Assembly: GCA_001184405.1 (NCBI GenBank)
Contig: LFMX01000001.1
Coordinates: 165,175-229,174, forward strand
Source: Candidatus Burkholderia humilis
GTDB lineage: Bacteria > Pseudomonadota > Gammaproteobacteria > Burkholderiales > Burkholderiaceae
Direction: 5' to 3'
Length of the DNA stretch: 64,000 nucleotides
How positions within the stretch are numbered: position 1 is the stretch's first letter; each line of letters begins with the position of its first letter. The notes below the pieces were generated by a model, which saw only the letters and a list, made by a program, of their open reading frames with translations, searched no databases and was not told where the DNA came from. Shown here piece after piece: positions 18,204 to 28,000 of the stretch. Both the position numbers and the translations under genes were made by a program.

Positions 18204-19097
18204 ATGGCGCGCAAAGGCATCATTCTCGCCGGCGGCTCCGGCACGCGGCTGTATCCGATCACGCATGCGGTGTCGAAGCAGCTTTTGCCTGTCTACGACA
18301 AGCCGATGATCTATTACCCGCTCTCCACGCTGATGATCGCGGGTATTCGTGACGTGCTCGTGATTTCCACGCCGCAGGACACGCCGCGTTTCGAGTCCAT
18401 GCTCGGCGACGGCAGTCAGTGGGGCATGAATATCCAGTACGCGGTGCAGCCGTCGCCGGACGGGCTGGCGCAGGCGTTCACCATCGGCAAGGAATTCGTC
18501 GGGAACGATCCGTCGGCGCTCATTCTCGGTGACAACATCTTCTACGGGCACGATCTCGCCAAGCAACTCGAAAGCGCCGATCAGCGCACCGATGGCGCGA
18601 CGGTGTTCGCGTATCACGTGCATGATCCGGAGCGCTACGGCGTGGTCGAATTCGATCAGCAGTTCCGCGCGTTGTCGATCGAAGAAAAGCCGGCGAAGCC
18701 GCGTTCGAACTATGCGGTGACGGGTCTGTATTTCTACGACAACCATGTCTGCGATATCGCCGCGGACATCAAGCCGTCGTCGCGCGGCGAGCTCGAAATC
18801 ACGGATGTGAACTCGCGCTATCTCGAGCAGAAGAAGCTCGATGTCGAGATCATGGGGCGCGGTTATGCGTGGCTGGATACGGGCACGCATGAATCGCTGA
18901 TCGAAGCGGCGACGTTCATCGCCACGTTGCAGAAGCGGCAGGGGCTGGTGGTCGCGTGTCCGGAAGAGATCGCGTATCGCAAACACTGGATCGACGAAGA
19001 GAAGTTGCTCGCGCTGGCGAAACCGCTTTCGAAGAACGCTTACGGTCAATATCTGCTCAATCTTCCGAAGGACCAAGTCGCATGGCCATCCAAGTAA
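18204..19097 (+). CDS. rfbA: Glucose-1-phosphate thymidylyltransferase
   Basis: Intact, 297 residues. It activates glucose-1-phosphate with dTTP, the first step to dTDP-L-rhamnose. Motifs: [20 protein letters not shown] (nucleotide loop, residue 5 on), [61 protein letters not shown] and [14 protein letters not shown]. Two ATGs in tandem (18201 and 18204) follow AAGGAG at 18192-18197; the second has the better spacing. The 3' end overlaps rfbC by 16 bases. Confidence 0.96.
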   Translation: MARKGIILAGGSGTRLYPITHAVSKQLLPVYDKPMIYYPLSTLMIAGIRDVLVISTPQDTPRFESMLGDGSQWGMNIQYAVQPSPDGLAQAFTIGKEFVGNDPSALILGDNIFYGHDLAKQLESADQRTDGATVFAYHVHDPERYGVVEFDQQFRALSIEEKPAKPRSNYAVTGLYFYDNHVCDIAADIKPSSRGELEITDVNSRYLEQKKLDVEIMGRGYAWLDTGTHESLIEAATFIATLQKRQGLVVACPEEIAYRKHWIDEEKLLALAKPLSKNAYGQYLLNLPKDQVAWPSK

Positions 19098-19633
19098 CCG
19101 CTACGGCGCTGCCTGAAGTCAAGATCATCGAACCGAAAGTGTTCGGCGATGTGCGCGGCTTTTTCTACGAGAGCTTCAACGCGCGCGAGTTTGCCGAGCA
19201 GGTGGAAGCGCGCGTCGAGTTCGTGCAGGACAATCATTCGCGATCGGCGAAGGGCGTGCTGCGCGGACTGCACTATCAGATTCAGCACGTGCAGGGCAAG
19301 CTCGTGCGCGTGGTGGAAGGCGAAGTGTTCGATGTCGCCGTCGATATCCGCAAGAGCTCGCCGAACTTCGGCAAATGGGTGGGCGTGAATTTGTCGGAGC
19401 AGAATCATCGGCAATTGTGGGTGCCGCCGGGTTTCGCGCACGGGTTCGTGGTGCTGTCGGAATCGGCGCAGTTTCTCTACAAGACGACGGATTACTGGTT
19501 TCCGGAATTCGAGCGCAGTCTCGTATGGAACGATGCGGATGTCAGCATCGAATGGCCGATCGACTTCGAGCCGATGCTCGCAGCGAAGGATGCGGCGGGC
19601 AAGCGGTTGGCCGAGGCTGAGGTGTTCGCATGA
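19082..19633 (+). CDS. rfbC: dTDP-4-dehydrorhamnose 3,5-epimerase
   Basis: Intact, 183 residues. A cupin-fold epimerase, third step of dTDP-L-rhamnose synthesis. Motifs: [35 protein letters not shown] (catalytic His in the GLHYQ region), [34 protein letters not shown] and FLYKTTDYW. It starts inside rfbA and its stop overlaps the rfbD start (ATGA), which points to tight translational coupling. Confidence 0.96.
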   Translation: MAIQVTATALPEVKIIEPKVFGDVRGFFYESFNAREFAEQVEARVEFVQDNHSRSAKGVLRGLHYQIQHVQGKLVRVVEGEVFDVAVDIRKSSPNFGKWVGVNLSEQNHRQLWVPPGFAHGFVVLSESAQFLYKTTDYWFPEFERSLVWNDADVSIEWPIDFEPMLAAKDAAGKRLAEAEVFA

Positions 19634-20541
19634 GCGGGCGCACGATTCTGCTGACCGGCGTCAATGGTCAGGTCGGCTTTGAACTGGCGCGCAGTCTGCA
19701 AGGACTGGGCAAGGTCGTCGCGCTCGATCGCAACGGACTCGATCTCGGCGATCTGGGTCAGGTGCGTCGTGTCGTGCGTGAGGTCAAGCCGTCGCTGATC
19801 GTGAATCCGGCGGCTTATACGGCGGTCGACAAGGCGGAAACCGATGTCGATGCCGCGATGCGCATCAATGGCGAAGCGCCGGGCGTGATGGCGGAAGAAG
19901 CGAAGCGGTTGGGCGAGGCGCTCGTGCATTTTTCTACCGACTACGTGTTTGATGGTACGAAAGACGGCGCGTACGTCGAGGATGATGCGGTTAATCCGCA
20001 GAATGTGTATGGCCGTTCGAAGTTCGCGGGTGAGCTGGCGATCGTGGCGTCGGGTTGCGATCATCTGATCTTTCGCACGAGCTGGGTATACGGCACGCGT
20101 GGCAAGAACTTTCTGCTGACAATGCTGCGGCTCGGTGCGGAGCGTGACGAATTGAGCGTAGTCGCGGATCAGATCGGCGCGCCGACGTGGGCGGTGACCA
20201 TCGCGGCGCTGACGGCAAATGTGCTGGCGCAGGGTCGCGATCGCGATTGGTGGTCGGAGAAGTCGGGCGTGTATCACCTGACGGCGGGCGGGGCGACGTC
20301 GTGGCATGGCTTTGCACAGGCCATTTTTGAGATTGCGATGGGCGCTTCGGGCCCCGCAGTCCGGCCGATCTCGTCGGCTGACTATCCGGTTCCGGCCAAG
20401 CGTCCGGCGAATTCGCGCATGTCGCAGGAGAAGCTCGCGACGCGCTTTGGACTCGTTCTGCCCGCATGGGATGAAGCGTTGCGTTTATGCCTGAACGGCA
20501 TGGAATTGCAGGCGGGCAAGCGAACGGGTGATGTGTCGTGA
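19630..20541 (+). CDS. rfbD: dTDP-4-dehydrorhamnose reductase
   Basis: Intact, 303 residues. It reduces dTDP-4-keto-L-rhamnose with NAD(P)H to dTDP-L-rhamnose, completing the pathway. RmlD signature: LLTGVNGQVGFELARSL, NPAAYTAVDKAETD, FSTDYVFDGTKDGAY, the catalytic NVYGRSKFAGEL and FRTSWVYGTRGKNFLLTML. With rfbB, rfbA and rfbC it forms a complete dTDP-L-rhamnose module, so the polymer made here very likely contains L-rhamnose. Confidence 0.96.
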   Translation: MSGRTILLTGVNGQVGFELARSLQGLGKVVALDRNGLDLGDLGQVRRVVREVKPSLIVNPAAYTAVDKAETDVDAAMRINGEAPGVMAEEAKRLGEALVHFSTDYVFDGTKDGAYVEDDAVNPQNVYGRSKFAGELAIVASGCDHLIFRTSWVYGTRGKNFLLTMLRLGAERDELSVVADQIGAPTWAVTIAALTANVLAQGRDRDWWSEKSGVYHLTAGGATSWHGFAQAIFEIAMGASGPAVRPISSADYPVPAKRPANSRMSQEKLATRFGLVLPAWDEALRLCLNGMELQAGKRTGDVS

Positions 20542-20604
20542 ACTTCCGTGGCTCGGAATCCGCACGTTGTGCACGAAGTATAGTCGCGCGATGTGTATTC
20601 CGAC

Positions 20605-21516
20605 ATGCGATCCGCCGTGGTTAGCGCCTTGACAGGAACGGGCATCGTCGTGGTGTTCTACCGGCCGGACGTCGGCTGTGTTGAACGCGCGAACCGGTTC
20701 GCCGAATTCGCGCCGTGTGTGGTCGTCGATAACACCGAATGGCCGCAGGGTGCACAGGCGCTCGGCCTCGATCCGCGGATCGATTATGTTGCGAACGGCG
20801 CGAACTTGGGAATTGCGACCGCGCTCAATCGCGGCATCGACATGCTGATCGGGAAGGGGTGTCCGAGTGCGCTGCTCTTCGACCAGGACAGCGAACCTTC
20901 GGCGCATCTGCTTGAGGCTTTGCCGCGCATGCTGACTGAGGAACTGGCGCGCGGCGCGCGCATCGCGCTCGTCGGCCCGGCGTACGAAGATATGCGTTTG
21001 GGTGGCGTCGAGCCTTTCGTGCGATTCGGCTACTGGAAGCTCAAGCGTGTCGAGCCGCTCGGCACACAGCCGATCGACGTGGATTTCTTGATCACATCGG
21101 GCTCATGCATCAATCTTTCGGCATGGCACGACATTGGTCCGATGGACGACGCTTTGTTTATCGACTTCGTTGATCTGGAATGGTGTATTCGTGCGCGCTC
21201 GAAAGGGTATGCGGTGCTCGGCGCGCCGGCATTGCGACTACAGCATTCGCTTGGCGGCGAGCCGGTCGTGTTTCTGGGACGTTCGTATCCGGGCCACAGT
21301 CCGCTTCGACACTACTATATGTTCCGGAACGCCATCGCATTGATGCGGCGAAGTTACGTGCCGTGGAGCTGGAAGTCCACGGAGCTCGTCAAATTTCCTG
21401 GCCGACTCGCGATTTACGGGTTTTTCATGCGGCCGCGCATGCGCCATCTGGGCATGTCCTTGCTAGGCATCTGGCACGGGTTGACCGGACAAATGGGCGC
21501 TTTGCGCGGGCGCTGA
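20605..21516 (+). CDS. Glycosyltransferase family 2, rhamnosyltransferase-like
   Basis: Intact, 303 residues from the ATG at 20605 (a GTG at 20593 would add four). GT2 features: IVVVFYRPDV at the N terminus, VVVDNTEW, NLGIATALNRGI and FDQDSEPSAHLLE (donor/metal binding). The central ITSGSCINLSAW and FIDFVDLEWCIRARSKGY segments are typical of WbbL-like rhamnosyltransferases. The C-terminal basic and hydrophobic helices suggest membrane association. Position right after rfbD supports dTDP-L-rhamnose as donor. Acceptor unknown. Confidence 0.85.
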   Translation: MRSAVVSALTGTGIVVVFYRPDVGCVERANRFAEFAPCVVVDNTEWPQGAQALGLDPRIDYVANGANLGIATALNRGIDMLIGKGCPSALLFDQDSEPSAHLLEALPRMLTEELARGARIALVGPAYEDMRLGGVEPFVRFGYWKLKRVEPLGTQPIDVDFLITSGSCINLSAWHDIGPMDDALFIDFVDLEWCIRARSKGYAVLGAPALRLQHSLGGEPVVFLGRSYPGHSPLRHYYMFRNAIALMRRSYVPWSWKSTELVKFPGRLAIYGFFMRPRMRHLGMSLLGIWHGLTGQMGALRGR

Positions 21517-21586
21517 CGTTTTTGCAGTAACAAGCTCGCGTTTGAACCGTCGAAAACGGCAATCAAAGACACTCAACTGAAACTCA

Positions 21587-22369
21587 ATGCTAAATCTCGC
21601 TCTTGTCGATTTGAAACGAAGCTTCGCTTCATGGCGGCTCTGGACTCTGTTGGGCTGGCTCGAGGTCAGGCAACGCTATGCACGCTCGCGGCTCGGACCA
21701 TTCTGGCTGACCATCAGTATGGGCGTGATGATCGCGTCGATCGGCGTCCTCTATGGCGCGCTGTTCGGCCAGAAAATGAGCGACTATCTGCCATTCCTGG
21801 CGATCAGTCTCGTCATGTGGACCATGCTTTCCAGCACGGTCGCCGAGGGCAGCAATGCCTACATCGTCAGTGGCACTTACATTCGGCAGGCGTCCACGCC
21901 GAAGCTGATTTACATCCTTCAGGTCGTCTGGCGCAACCTCGTGATTCTTGCACATAACTTTGCGATCGTCGTGGTGCTGCTCGCCATCTACGGTGTGAAA
22001 AGCTGGGAAACGCTGCCCATTTTCATTCCCGCATTGGTGATCTACGTCCTGAACGCGATGTGGATCGCGATGGTCGCGTCGCTGCTGTCGGCCCGCTTCC
22101 GCGATCTGCCGCAGATCATTCAGGCGCTGATTCAGATTGCGTTTTACGTCACACCCGTCTTGTACCGGCCCAATTCGCTCACGCGCTTCGCGTTCATCGT
22201 GGACTGGAATCCGCTTGCGCATTTGCTGAGCCTCGTGCGCGAACCGCTCATTGGCGAAGTGCCGCCGCTGTTGACCTGGGAGGTGTGCATCGGCATGGTG
22301 GTGATCGGCTGGCTGATCGCGCTGACATTGACGAGCCGCTATCTGAAGCGGATTCCATACTGGATCTGA
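21587..22369 (+). CDS. wzm: Polysaccharide ABC transporter permease (Wzm-type)
   Basis: Intact, 260 residues, about six membrane segments (for example FWLTISMGVMIASIGVLYG, LVILAHNFAIVVVLLAIYG, VVIGWLIALTLTSRYL). ABC-2 family, as in O-antigen and teichoic-acid exporters; LEVRQRYARSRLGPFW near residue 25 is the amphipathic coupling-helix motif of this family. It should form a dimer in the inner membrane and export lipid-linked glycan with the ATPase coded 10 bases downstream. Confidence 0.92.
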   Translation: MLNLALVDLKRSFASWRLWTLLGWLEVRQRYARSRLGPFWLTISMGVMIASIGVLYGALFGQKMSDYLPFLAISLVMWTMLSSTVAEGSNAYIVSGTYIRQASTPKLIYILQVVWRNLVILAHNFAIVVVLLAIYGVKSWETLPIFIPALVIYVLNAMWIAMVASLLSARFRDLPQIIQALIQIAFYVTPVLYRPNSLTRFAFIVDWNPLAHLLSLVREPLIGEVPPLLTWEVCIGMVVIGWLIALTLTSRYLKRIPYWI

Positions 22370-22379
22370 GAAAAATATC

Positions 22380-23126
22380 ATGGCGTTCATCGAACTCAAG
22401 GGCGCAACGCTCGATCTGCCCATCTACGATGTGCAGGGACGCTCCTTGAAAAAGAAGGTGATGCGCATGGGGCGGCGCAACACCATTGCCGAAGACAACG
22501 ATGGCGTGATCGTGGTGCATGCGCTCGACAACGTGGACCTGCGGCTGGAGAGCGGGGACCGCATTGGTCTCATCGGACACAACGGCGCCGGCAAGTCCAC
22601 ACTGCTGCGCATCATGGCGGGCATCTACGCGCCGACGCGCGGCACCGTGTCGTGCGATGGCAAGATCGTTCCGCTGCTGGACATCAGTCTCGGCATGGAT
22701 GACAACTCCACCGGCTTGCAGAATATTCGTCTGCGCGGGCTCTTGCTCGGCATGAGCGATAGCGAGATTCAGGCAAAGCAGCAAGAAATCGCCGAATTCT
22801 GCGAGCTCGGCGATTACCTCGATCTTCCGCTGCGCACCTATTCCAGCGGCATGCGCGTGCGGCTCGCGTTTGCGGTGTCGACCGCCGTCGATGCGGACAT
22901 TCTTCTGCTCGACGAAGTCATGGGCGTGGGCGATGCATCGTTCATGAACAAGGCCAAGGCTCGCCTGCAGGACTTGCATCATCGTTCGGAGATCGTCGTG
23001 CTGGCCATGCATGCGAACGCCGAGATTCGCCGCATGTGCAACAAGGTGCTGTGGATGGAACGTGGCCGGGTGCGCACTTTCGGGCCCACCGAGGAAGTGG
23101 TGGCCGCTTACGAAGCGCAGGTCTGA
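22380..23126 (+). CDS. wzt: Polysaccharide ABC transporter ATPase, short Wzt type
   Basis: Intact, 248 residues. Walker A GLIGHNGAGKSTLLRIMAG (residues about 63-81), signature RTYSSGMRVRLAFAVST (the relaxed form usual in this family), Walker B DILLLDEVMGVGD and a switch His in VVLAMHANAEI. The protein ends soon after the ATPase domain, so it lacks the C-terminal carbohydrate-binding domain of E. coli O8/O9a Wzt and resembles the short Wzt of Klebsiella O2a. Export is therefore probably not gated by recognition of a terminal cap. Confidence 0.93.
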   Translation: MAFIELKGATLDLPIYDVQGRSLKKKVMRMGRRNTIAEDNDGVIVVHALDNVDLRLESGDRIGLIGHNGAGKSTLLRIMAGIYAPTRGTVSCDGKIVPLLDISLGMDDNSTGLQNIRLRGLLLGMSDSEIQAKQQEIAEFCELGDYLDLPLRTYSSGMRVRLAFAVSTAVDADILLLDEVMGVGDASFMNKAKARLQDLHHRSEIVVLAMHANAEIRRMCNKVLWMERGRVRTFGPTEEVVAAYEAQV

Positions 23127-23130
23127 CAGG

Positions 23131-25017
23131 ATGCGCAGCGCCGCACTCATGCAATTGCCGCAGAAATCGCTGCGCGCGCTTCGGCATGCCGTGGCGTTGC
23201 GAGGCGGCGTTCTGCCGGCTTTGCGCGTCGCCTGGGCGGTGTGGCGTCGCGAGGGTCTCGCGGGACTGCGTAATCGCGCGACGCGCGACGACGCCACAGA
23301 TTACCGCGAATGGATCGAGCGCTACGACACGCTTGACGACGCGAAGCGCGAAGCACTCGCCGCAGCGGTTCGCGCAATGCATCGGCCACCGCTGATTTCA
23401 GTGCTGGTGCCCGTGTTCAACACGCCGGAAGCGTATCTTCGGCAGATGATCGAGTTGGTATGTGCGCAGATCTATCCGCACTGGGAACTGTGCATCGTCG
23501 ACGATGCCTCGACGTCGCCGTGGGTGAGCGCTGTCTTGCGCGAGTATGCAAATGGCGATACGCGCGTCAAAATGATTCGCCGCACGTCGAATGGCCACAT
23601 TTGTGCCGCGAGCAACGATGCGCTCGGCATAGCGACAGGGGAATTCGTCGTGCTGCTCGATCACGATGATGTCTTGCCGGCACACGCGCTGTGCATCGTT
23701 GCGATGTATATCGAACGTCATCCGTCGGCGAGCATGCTGTACAGCGACGAGGACAAACTGGCGCCGAACGGCGCGCGCGTCGAGCCGTATTTCAAGTCCG
23801 GCTGGAATCCGGCCTTGATGCTCGGACAGAACATGTTCTCGCATCTCGGCGTGTTCAGAACGAGCCTCGTGAGAGAGGTCGGCGGATTCCGGCCCGGTTT
23901 CGAAGGCAGTCAGGATCACGATCTGGTGCTGCGTTGCGTGGAGCGTGCAGGCGATGCCGCAGTCATCCATATCCCGCACATTTTGTACCACTGGCGAATG
24001 ACGGCGCAGAGCACGTCTGCGAGCGTCGACGTCAAGCCCTACGCGCGCGACGCGTCAGTGCGCGCGGTCGAGGAACATCTTGCTCGTACCGGATCGTCGG
24101 CTGAAGTTCGGCAACTGGCGCCCGACTCGACGATGCTGCGCGTGACGTTCGCGGTGCCGCATCCGGAGCCGATGGTTTCCATCATCGTGCCGACGCGCGA
24201 TCGTGCCGAGTTGCTCGAGGGCTGTATCGAGAGCATAAAGCAGCGCACGCGGTATCGGACGTATGAGATTGTTATCGTGGATAACGGGTCGCGCGAGCAA
24301 CGCGCGCTCGATCTGCTTGCGCGTTACGACCACGAGCCGAACATCACGATCCTGCGTGTCGATGCGCCGTTCAATTACTCCGCGCTGAACAATCGGGCGG
24401 TGGCGCAAGCGCGCGGCTCGATGCTGTGCCTGCTCAACAACGACATCGAAGTGATCTCGCCGGACTGGCTCGATACGCTGGTGGGCTATGCGGCATTGCC
24501 GCAATCGGGCGCGGTGGGCGCGGCGTTGTGGTATCCGAACGAACGCCTGCAGCATGGCGGCGTGCTGCTCGGCATCGGGGATGTGGCGGGGCATCTGCAT
24601 CATATGCTTCCACGCGGCGCGCGCGGTTATTTCGGACGCGCGGCGCTGGCGCAGCAGTTGACGGCCGTATCGGCGGCGTGTCTCGTGGTCAGGAAGGCGC
24701 TCTATGTCGAAATGGGCGGACTGGATGCCGAGCATCTCGCAGTCGCTTTCAACGATGTTGATTTTTGTCTGAGACTCGACGCGGCGGGATATCGGAACAT
24801 CTATGTGCCGTTCGCCGAGCTTTATCATCACGAATCGGCATCACGCGGAAGCGACACGACGTCGTCGAATGCGGCCCGCTTCGCGCGGGAAGCAGCGTGG
24901 ATGCGTGAACGGTGGGGACCGAAGGTGCGTGAAGATCGCTTCTACAATCCGAATTTTGCGGTGAACGGCGCTGTTTTCTCACTGGCGTTTCCGCCGCGGA
25001 TCGCACAATGCGCCTAG
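23131..25017 (+). CDS. Two-domain glycosyltransferase (tandem GT2)
   Basis: Intact, 628 residues. A helical N terminus (1-85) is followed by two GT2 domains. The first runs from residue about 88 (ISVLVPVFNTPEAYLRQM; VVLLDHDDVLPAHAL; YSDEDKL; QDHDLVLRCVE). The second runs from about 347 (MVSIIVPTRDRAELLEGCI; MLCLLNNDIEVISPDWL; NDVDFCLRLDAAGY). Both keep Asp-rich metal-binding motifs, so both may be active. Such tandem enzymes often add two different sugars or alternate linkages in one repeat unit. It starts 4 bases after wzt and is probably co-transcribed. The gap 25018-25091 holds no gene. Confidence 0.88.
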   Translation: MRSAALMQLPQKSLRALRHAVALRGGVLPALRVAWAVWRREGLAGLRNRATRDDATDYREWIERYDTLDDAKREALAAAVRAMHRPPLISVLVPVFNTPEAYLRQMIELVCAQIYPHWELCIVDDASTSPWVSAVLREYANGDTRVKMIRRTSNGHICAASNDALGIATGEFVVLLDHDDVLPAHALCIVAMYIERHPSASMLYSDEDKLAPNGARVEPYFKSGWNPALMLGQNMFSHLGVFRTSLVREVGGFRPGFEGSQDHDLVLRCVERAGDAAVIHIPHILYHWRMTAQSTSASVDVKPYARDASVRAVEEHLARTGSSAEVRQLAPDSTMLRVTFAVPHPEPMVSIIVPTRDRAELLEGCIESIKQRTRYRTYEIVIVDNGSREQRALDLLARYDHEPNITILRVDAPFNYSALNNRAVAQARGSMLCLLNNDIEVISPDWLDTLVGYAALPQSGAVGAALWYPNERLQHGGVLLGIGDVAGHLHHMLPRGARGYFGRAALAQQLTAVSAACLVVRKALYVEMGGLDAEHLAVAFNDVDFCLRLDAAGYRNIYVPFAELYHHESASRGSDTTSSNAARFAREAAWMRERWGPKVREDRFYNPNFAVNGAVFSLAFPPRIAQCA

Positions 25018-25091
25018 CACCCACCTAGGTATAACGGGCAATCGTCCTTACTCTAACGTTGGCGGCGCGAGGCCGCGCTGGGGTTTTTTCT

Positions 25092-28000
25092 ATGACGAGT
25101 TCAGTCAAGCGCGTCCGCTTCGAAAGTCGGCACGCAGACAGTGTGTTCACAGGCGAACGCTATCTGCCTGATGTGCAAGGTCCGATTCAGTACGAGCATT
25201 TCCATCGCTATCTCTTCGCGTTGCCGCTCTGCGCGGACAAGGACGTGCTCGATATCGCGTCGGGCGAAGGCTACGGCACGGCGCTGCTCGCGAACGCGGC
25301 GAAATCGGTCGTCGGCGTGGATATCGATGAACAGGCCGTGACAGCCGCCCGGCAGCGATATATCGGCGAACGGCTGCGCTTCGAGGTTGGTAGTGCGACG
25401 CATATTCCTTTGGCTGACGCGTCGGTGGACGTCGTGACATCGTTCGAGACGCTGGAGCACTTCGTCGAGCACGAGGCATTCGTGCGCGAAGTGGCGCGCG
25501 TACTGTGCCCGGGCGGCTTGCTGGTCATCTCGACGCCGAACCATCCGGTGTATTCGCCCCCCGGTTCGGTGCTCAACGACTATCACGTGCGCGAGCTCGA
25601 CCGATCCGAATTCGCTGATCTGCTCGGCACCGTTTTCAGTCACGTCGCCATTTTTGGACAGAAACCGGCCGCAGGATCGGTCATCGCTCGTGATGACGTC
25701 GCAGCAGCGGACGCGCCGTCATGGTGGACTCAGAGAGACGAGGGCGTTTGCGAAACGTCAGGCGCGATGCGCGATCCCGTCTATTACATCGCGCTTGTGA
25801 GCAATCAGGTGCTTCCGGCCGTGCGAGACGACGTGTTCGACGCCAGCACGCCGTTTCACGAGTACGACCGCTCGCGCAGCGATCTCGTCACGCAGCAAGC
25901 TGCGGAGATCGCCCGACTTACGGCCGAGACGATGCAACGCGCGGACGAGATCGGACGCCTGACCGCCGAAACGGTGCGCCTGAACGAGGTCATCATTCAG
26001 CGCAGCCAGGAGCTTGAAGGCGCGGTCGCCGGTCGTCAACAACGTGACGCGGAATTCACGCAGCAGCAAGCGGCGCTCGTCGCGCTCTCGGACTCGTTCA
26101 AGATGATGGCGTCGCGTAAAAGCGAAACGCCGCCAACCGAAGCCCCATCCACACCGGCCGATGCACGGGAAGCCGGGACGGTTCATGCGCTTCGCACACA
26201 GAACCGCGCGCTGCATGCAGAGATCGATGCGCTGCGCGGGTCGTTCTCGTGGCGTATCACGGAACCCGTGCGTCTGGTGAGTACGCGTTTCCTGCGTCCG
26301 GCCAAGGCGCGCGCCGCGGTGCTCCTCGGCCGTGCGCCCGCACAGACATCCGCCGGCGTTCCCGCCGCGCGGATGCCCGCTGCGCTTGGGGCGAACTGGC
26401 GAGACGCGTCCTTCGTTCCTTTCCAGAAAGCAGCTCGGCCGCGCGTATCGATCGCGGTGATCACCACAAAGGATTCGACGACGCTCGACGTGAACCTGCG
26501 TTTGCTGAGCGCGACGCTCGCCCATGTCGCGACGGAAGTCGTCGTCATTGCGGACTCGGCGCTGCCGGCCGCCGCACAGCGAGGCGCGGAAGTCCGACAC
26601 GCTGCGGATGCGACGGCCGATCTCGCAAAGGTTCGAGACTGCATCGGCGAGGTACAGGGCGATTATCTGGTGCTCATGTCGGACTGTCTCGCACCGCATT
26701 CCGGGTGGCTCGACGACATGCTGCAATTGTTAGAGCGCTTCCCGGATGCGGGCGCGGTCACCGGCATGCTGCTCGACGCGAGCGGCGATGTCGTCGCTGC
26801 CGGCGCGGGCATTTCATCGGACGGGCGGCTGGTTCCCAATGCCGTGGGCAGCGGCATAGACGATCCCCGGTTCTCATCGGTCATGCGCACTTCGGCGGCT
26901 TCGCCGGGCATTCTGATGCTCAGCGCCGATTTGTGGCGCCGCCTCTCGCCGCAGTTGATCGACTGCGCGCCGTTCGAAGCCGGCATCACCTCGCTCGCGC
27001 TCCTGCTGGCGAACGAAGGCGTTCACACGTACTGCCAGCCGTTCTCGAAGTTCTCTTATGTCAGCGATGCGTCCCGCGTGTCCGGGCCGGCTCGCGACAG
27101 CTGGGATGACGCATATCAGCGCTGGCAATTGCGCGAGCGATTCGAAACGGTTTTCGCCAACTACGCGGGCACGAACGATGTGCTGCCGCTGGCGGCAAGA
27201 CCGAAAATCGTCATCGTCGATGCGGTCGTTCCGAAGCCCGATCAGGATTCCGGATCGGCGGATCTGTTCTGGTACATGCGCATCTTCCAGGCCTTCGGCT
27301 ACGAGGTATGCTTCATCGCCGCCTTCGAGCAGTCGGAACCGCGCGAGTACGCAGATGCACTGCGCCGCTGGGGTTTTCGTGTGCTGGTGGCAAACGGCAT
27401 GCTTAACTTGCAGGAAATCACGACACGCGAAGCGGTGACAGCCGAACTGGTGATGGCGCAGCGAATCAGTGTGGCGAGCCATCTCGTCGATACCGTGCGC
27501 CGCGTCGCGCCGCGCGCCAAACTTGTATTCAGCACCGTCGATCTGCATTACCTGCGCGAAGAGCGATCGGCAATACTCGAACGTTCTGCGTCCGCGCTGG
27601 GTCAGGCCCTCGAGGTGCGTCGGGCGGAACTGCACGCAATCGGCGTCGCCGATGCGACGACCGTCGTAAGCCACGTCGAGTGGGACATCGTGAAGCGGCT
27701 CATGCCGGCAGCCAATGTCCACCGCATTCCCATTCCGCGTTTGCCCACGCGCGCGCCGACGCGTTTCGAGGAGCGGCGCGGCATCGTGTTCGTGGGTGGC
27801 TTCGCGCATCGGCCGAATATCGACGCAGTGAAATGGCTCGTCGATGAAATCTGGCCGCTCGTGCGCAAGCGCCTGCCCGATGCAGAACTGCAAGTGGTCG
27901 GCAGCAATGTGACGCCGGATATTGCCGCGCTCGACGCGCCACACGAAGGCGTGCGCATCGTGGGATTCGTGGAAGACCTGTCGACGATTCTCGATCACGT

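Noticed and set aside
17979..19076. Long minus-strand frame of 365 codons over rfbA
   Set aside because: It is the antisense shadow of a well-conserved gene; no motifs, His/Arg-rich composition.
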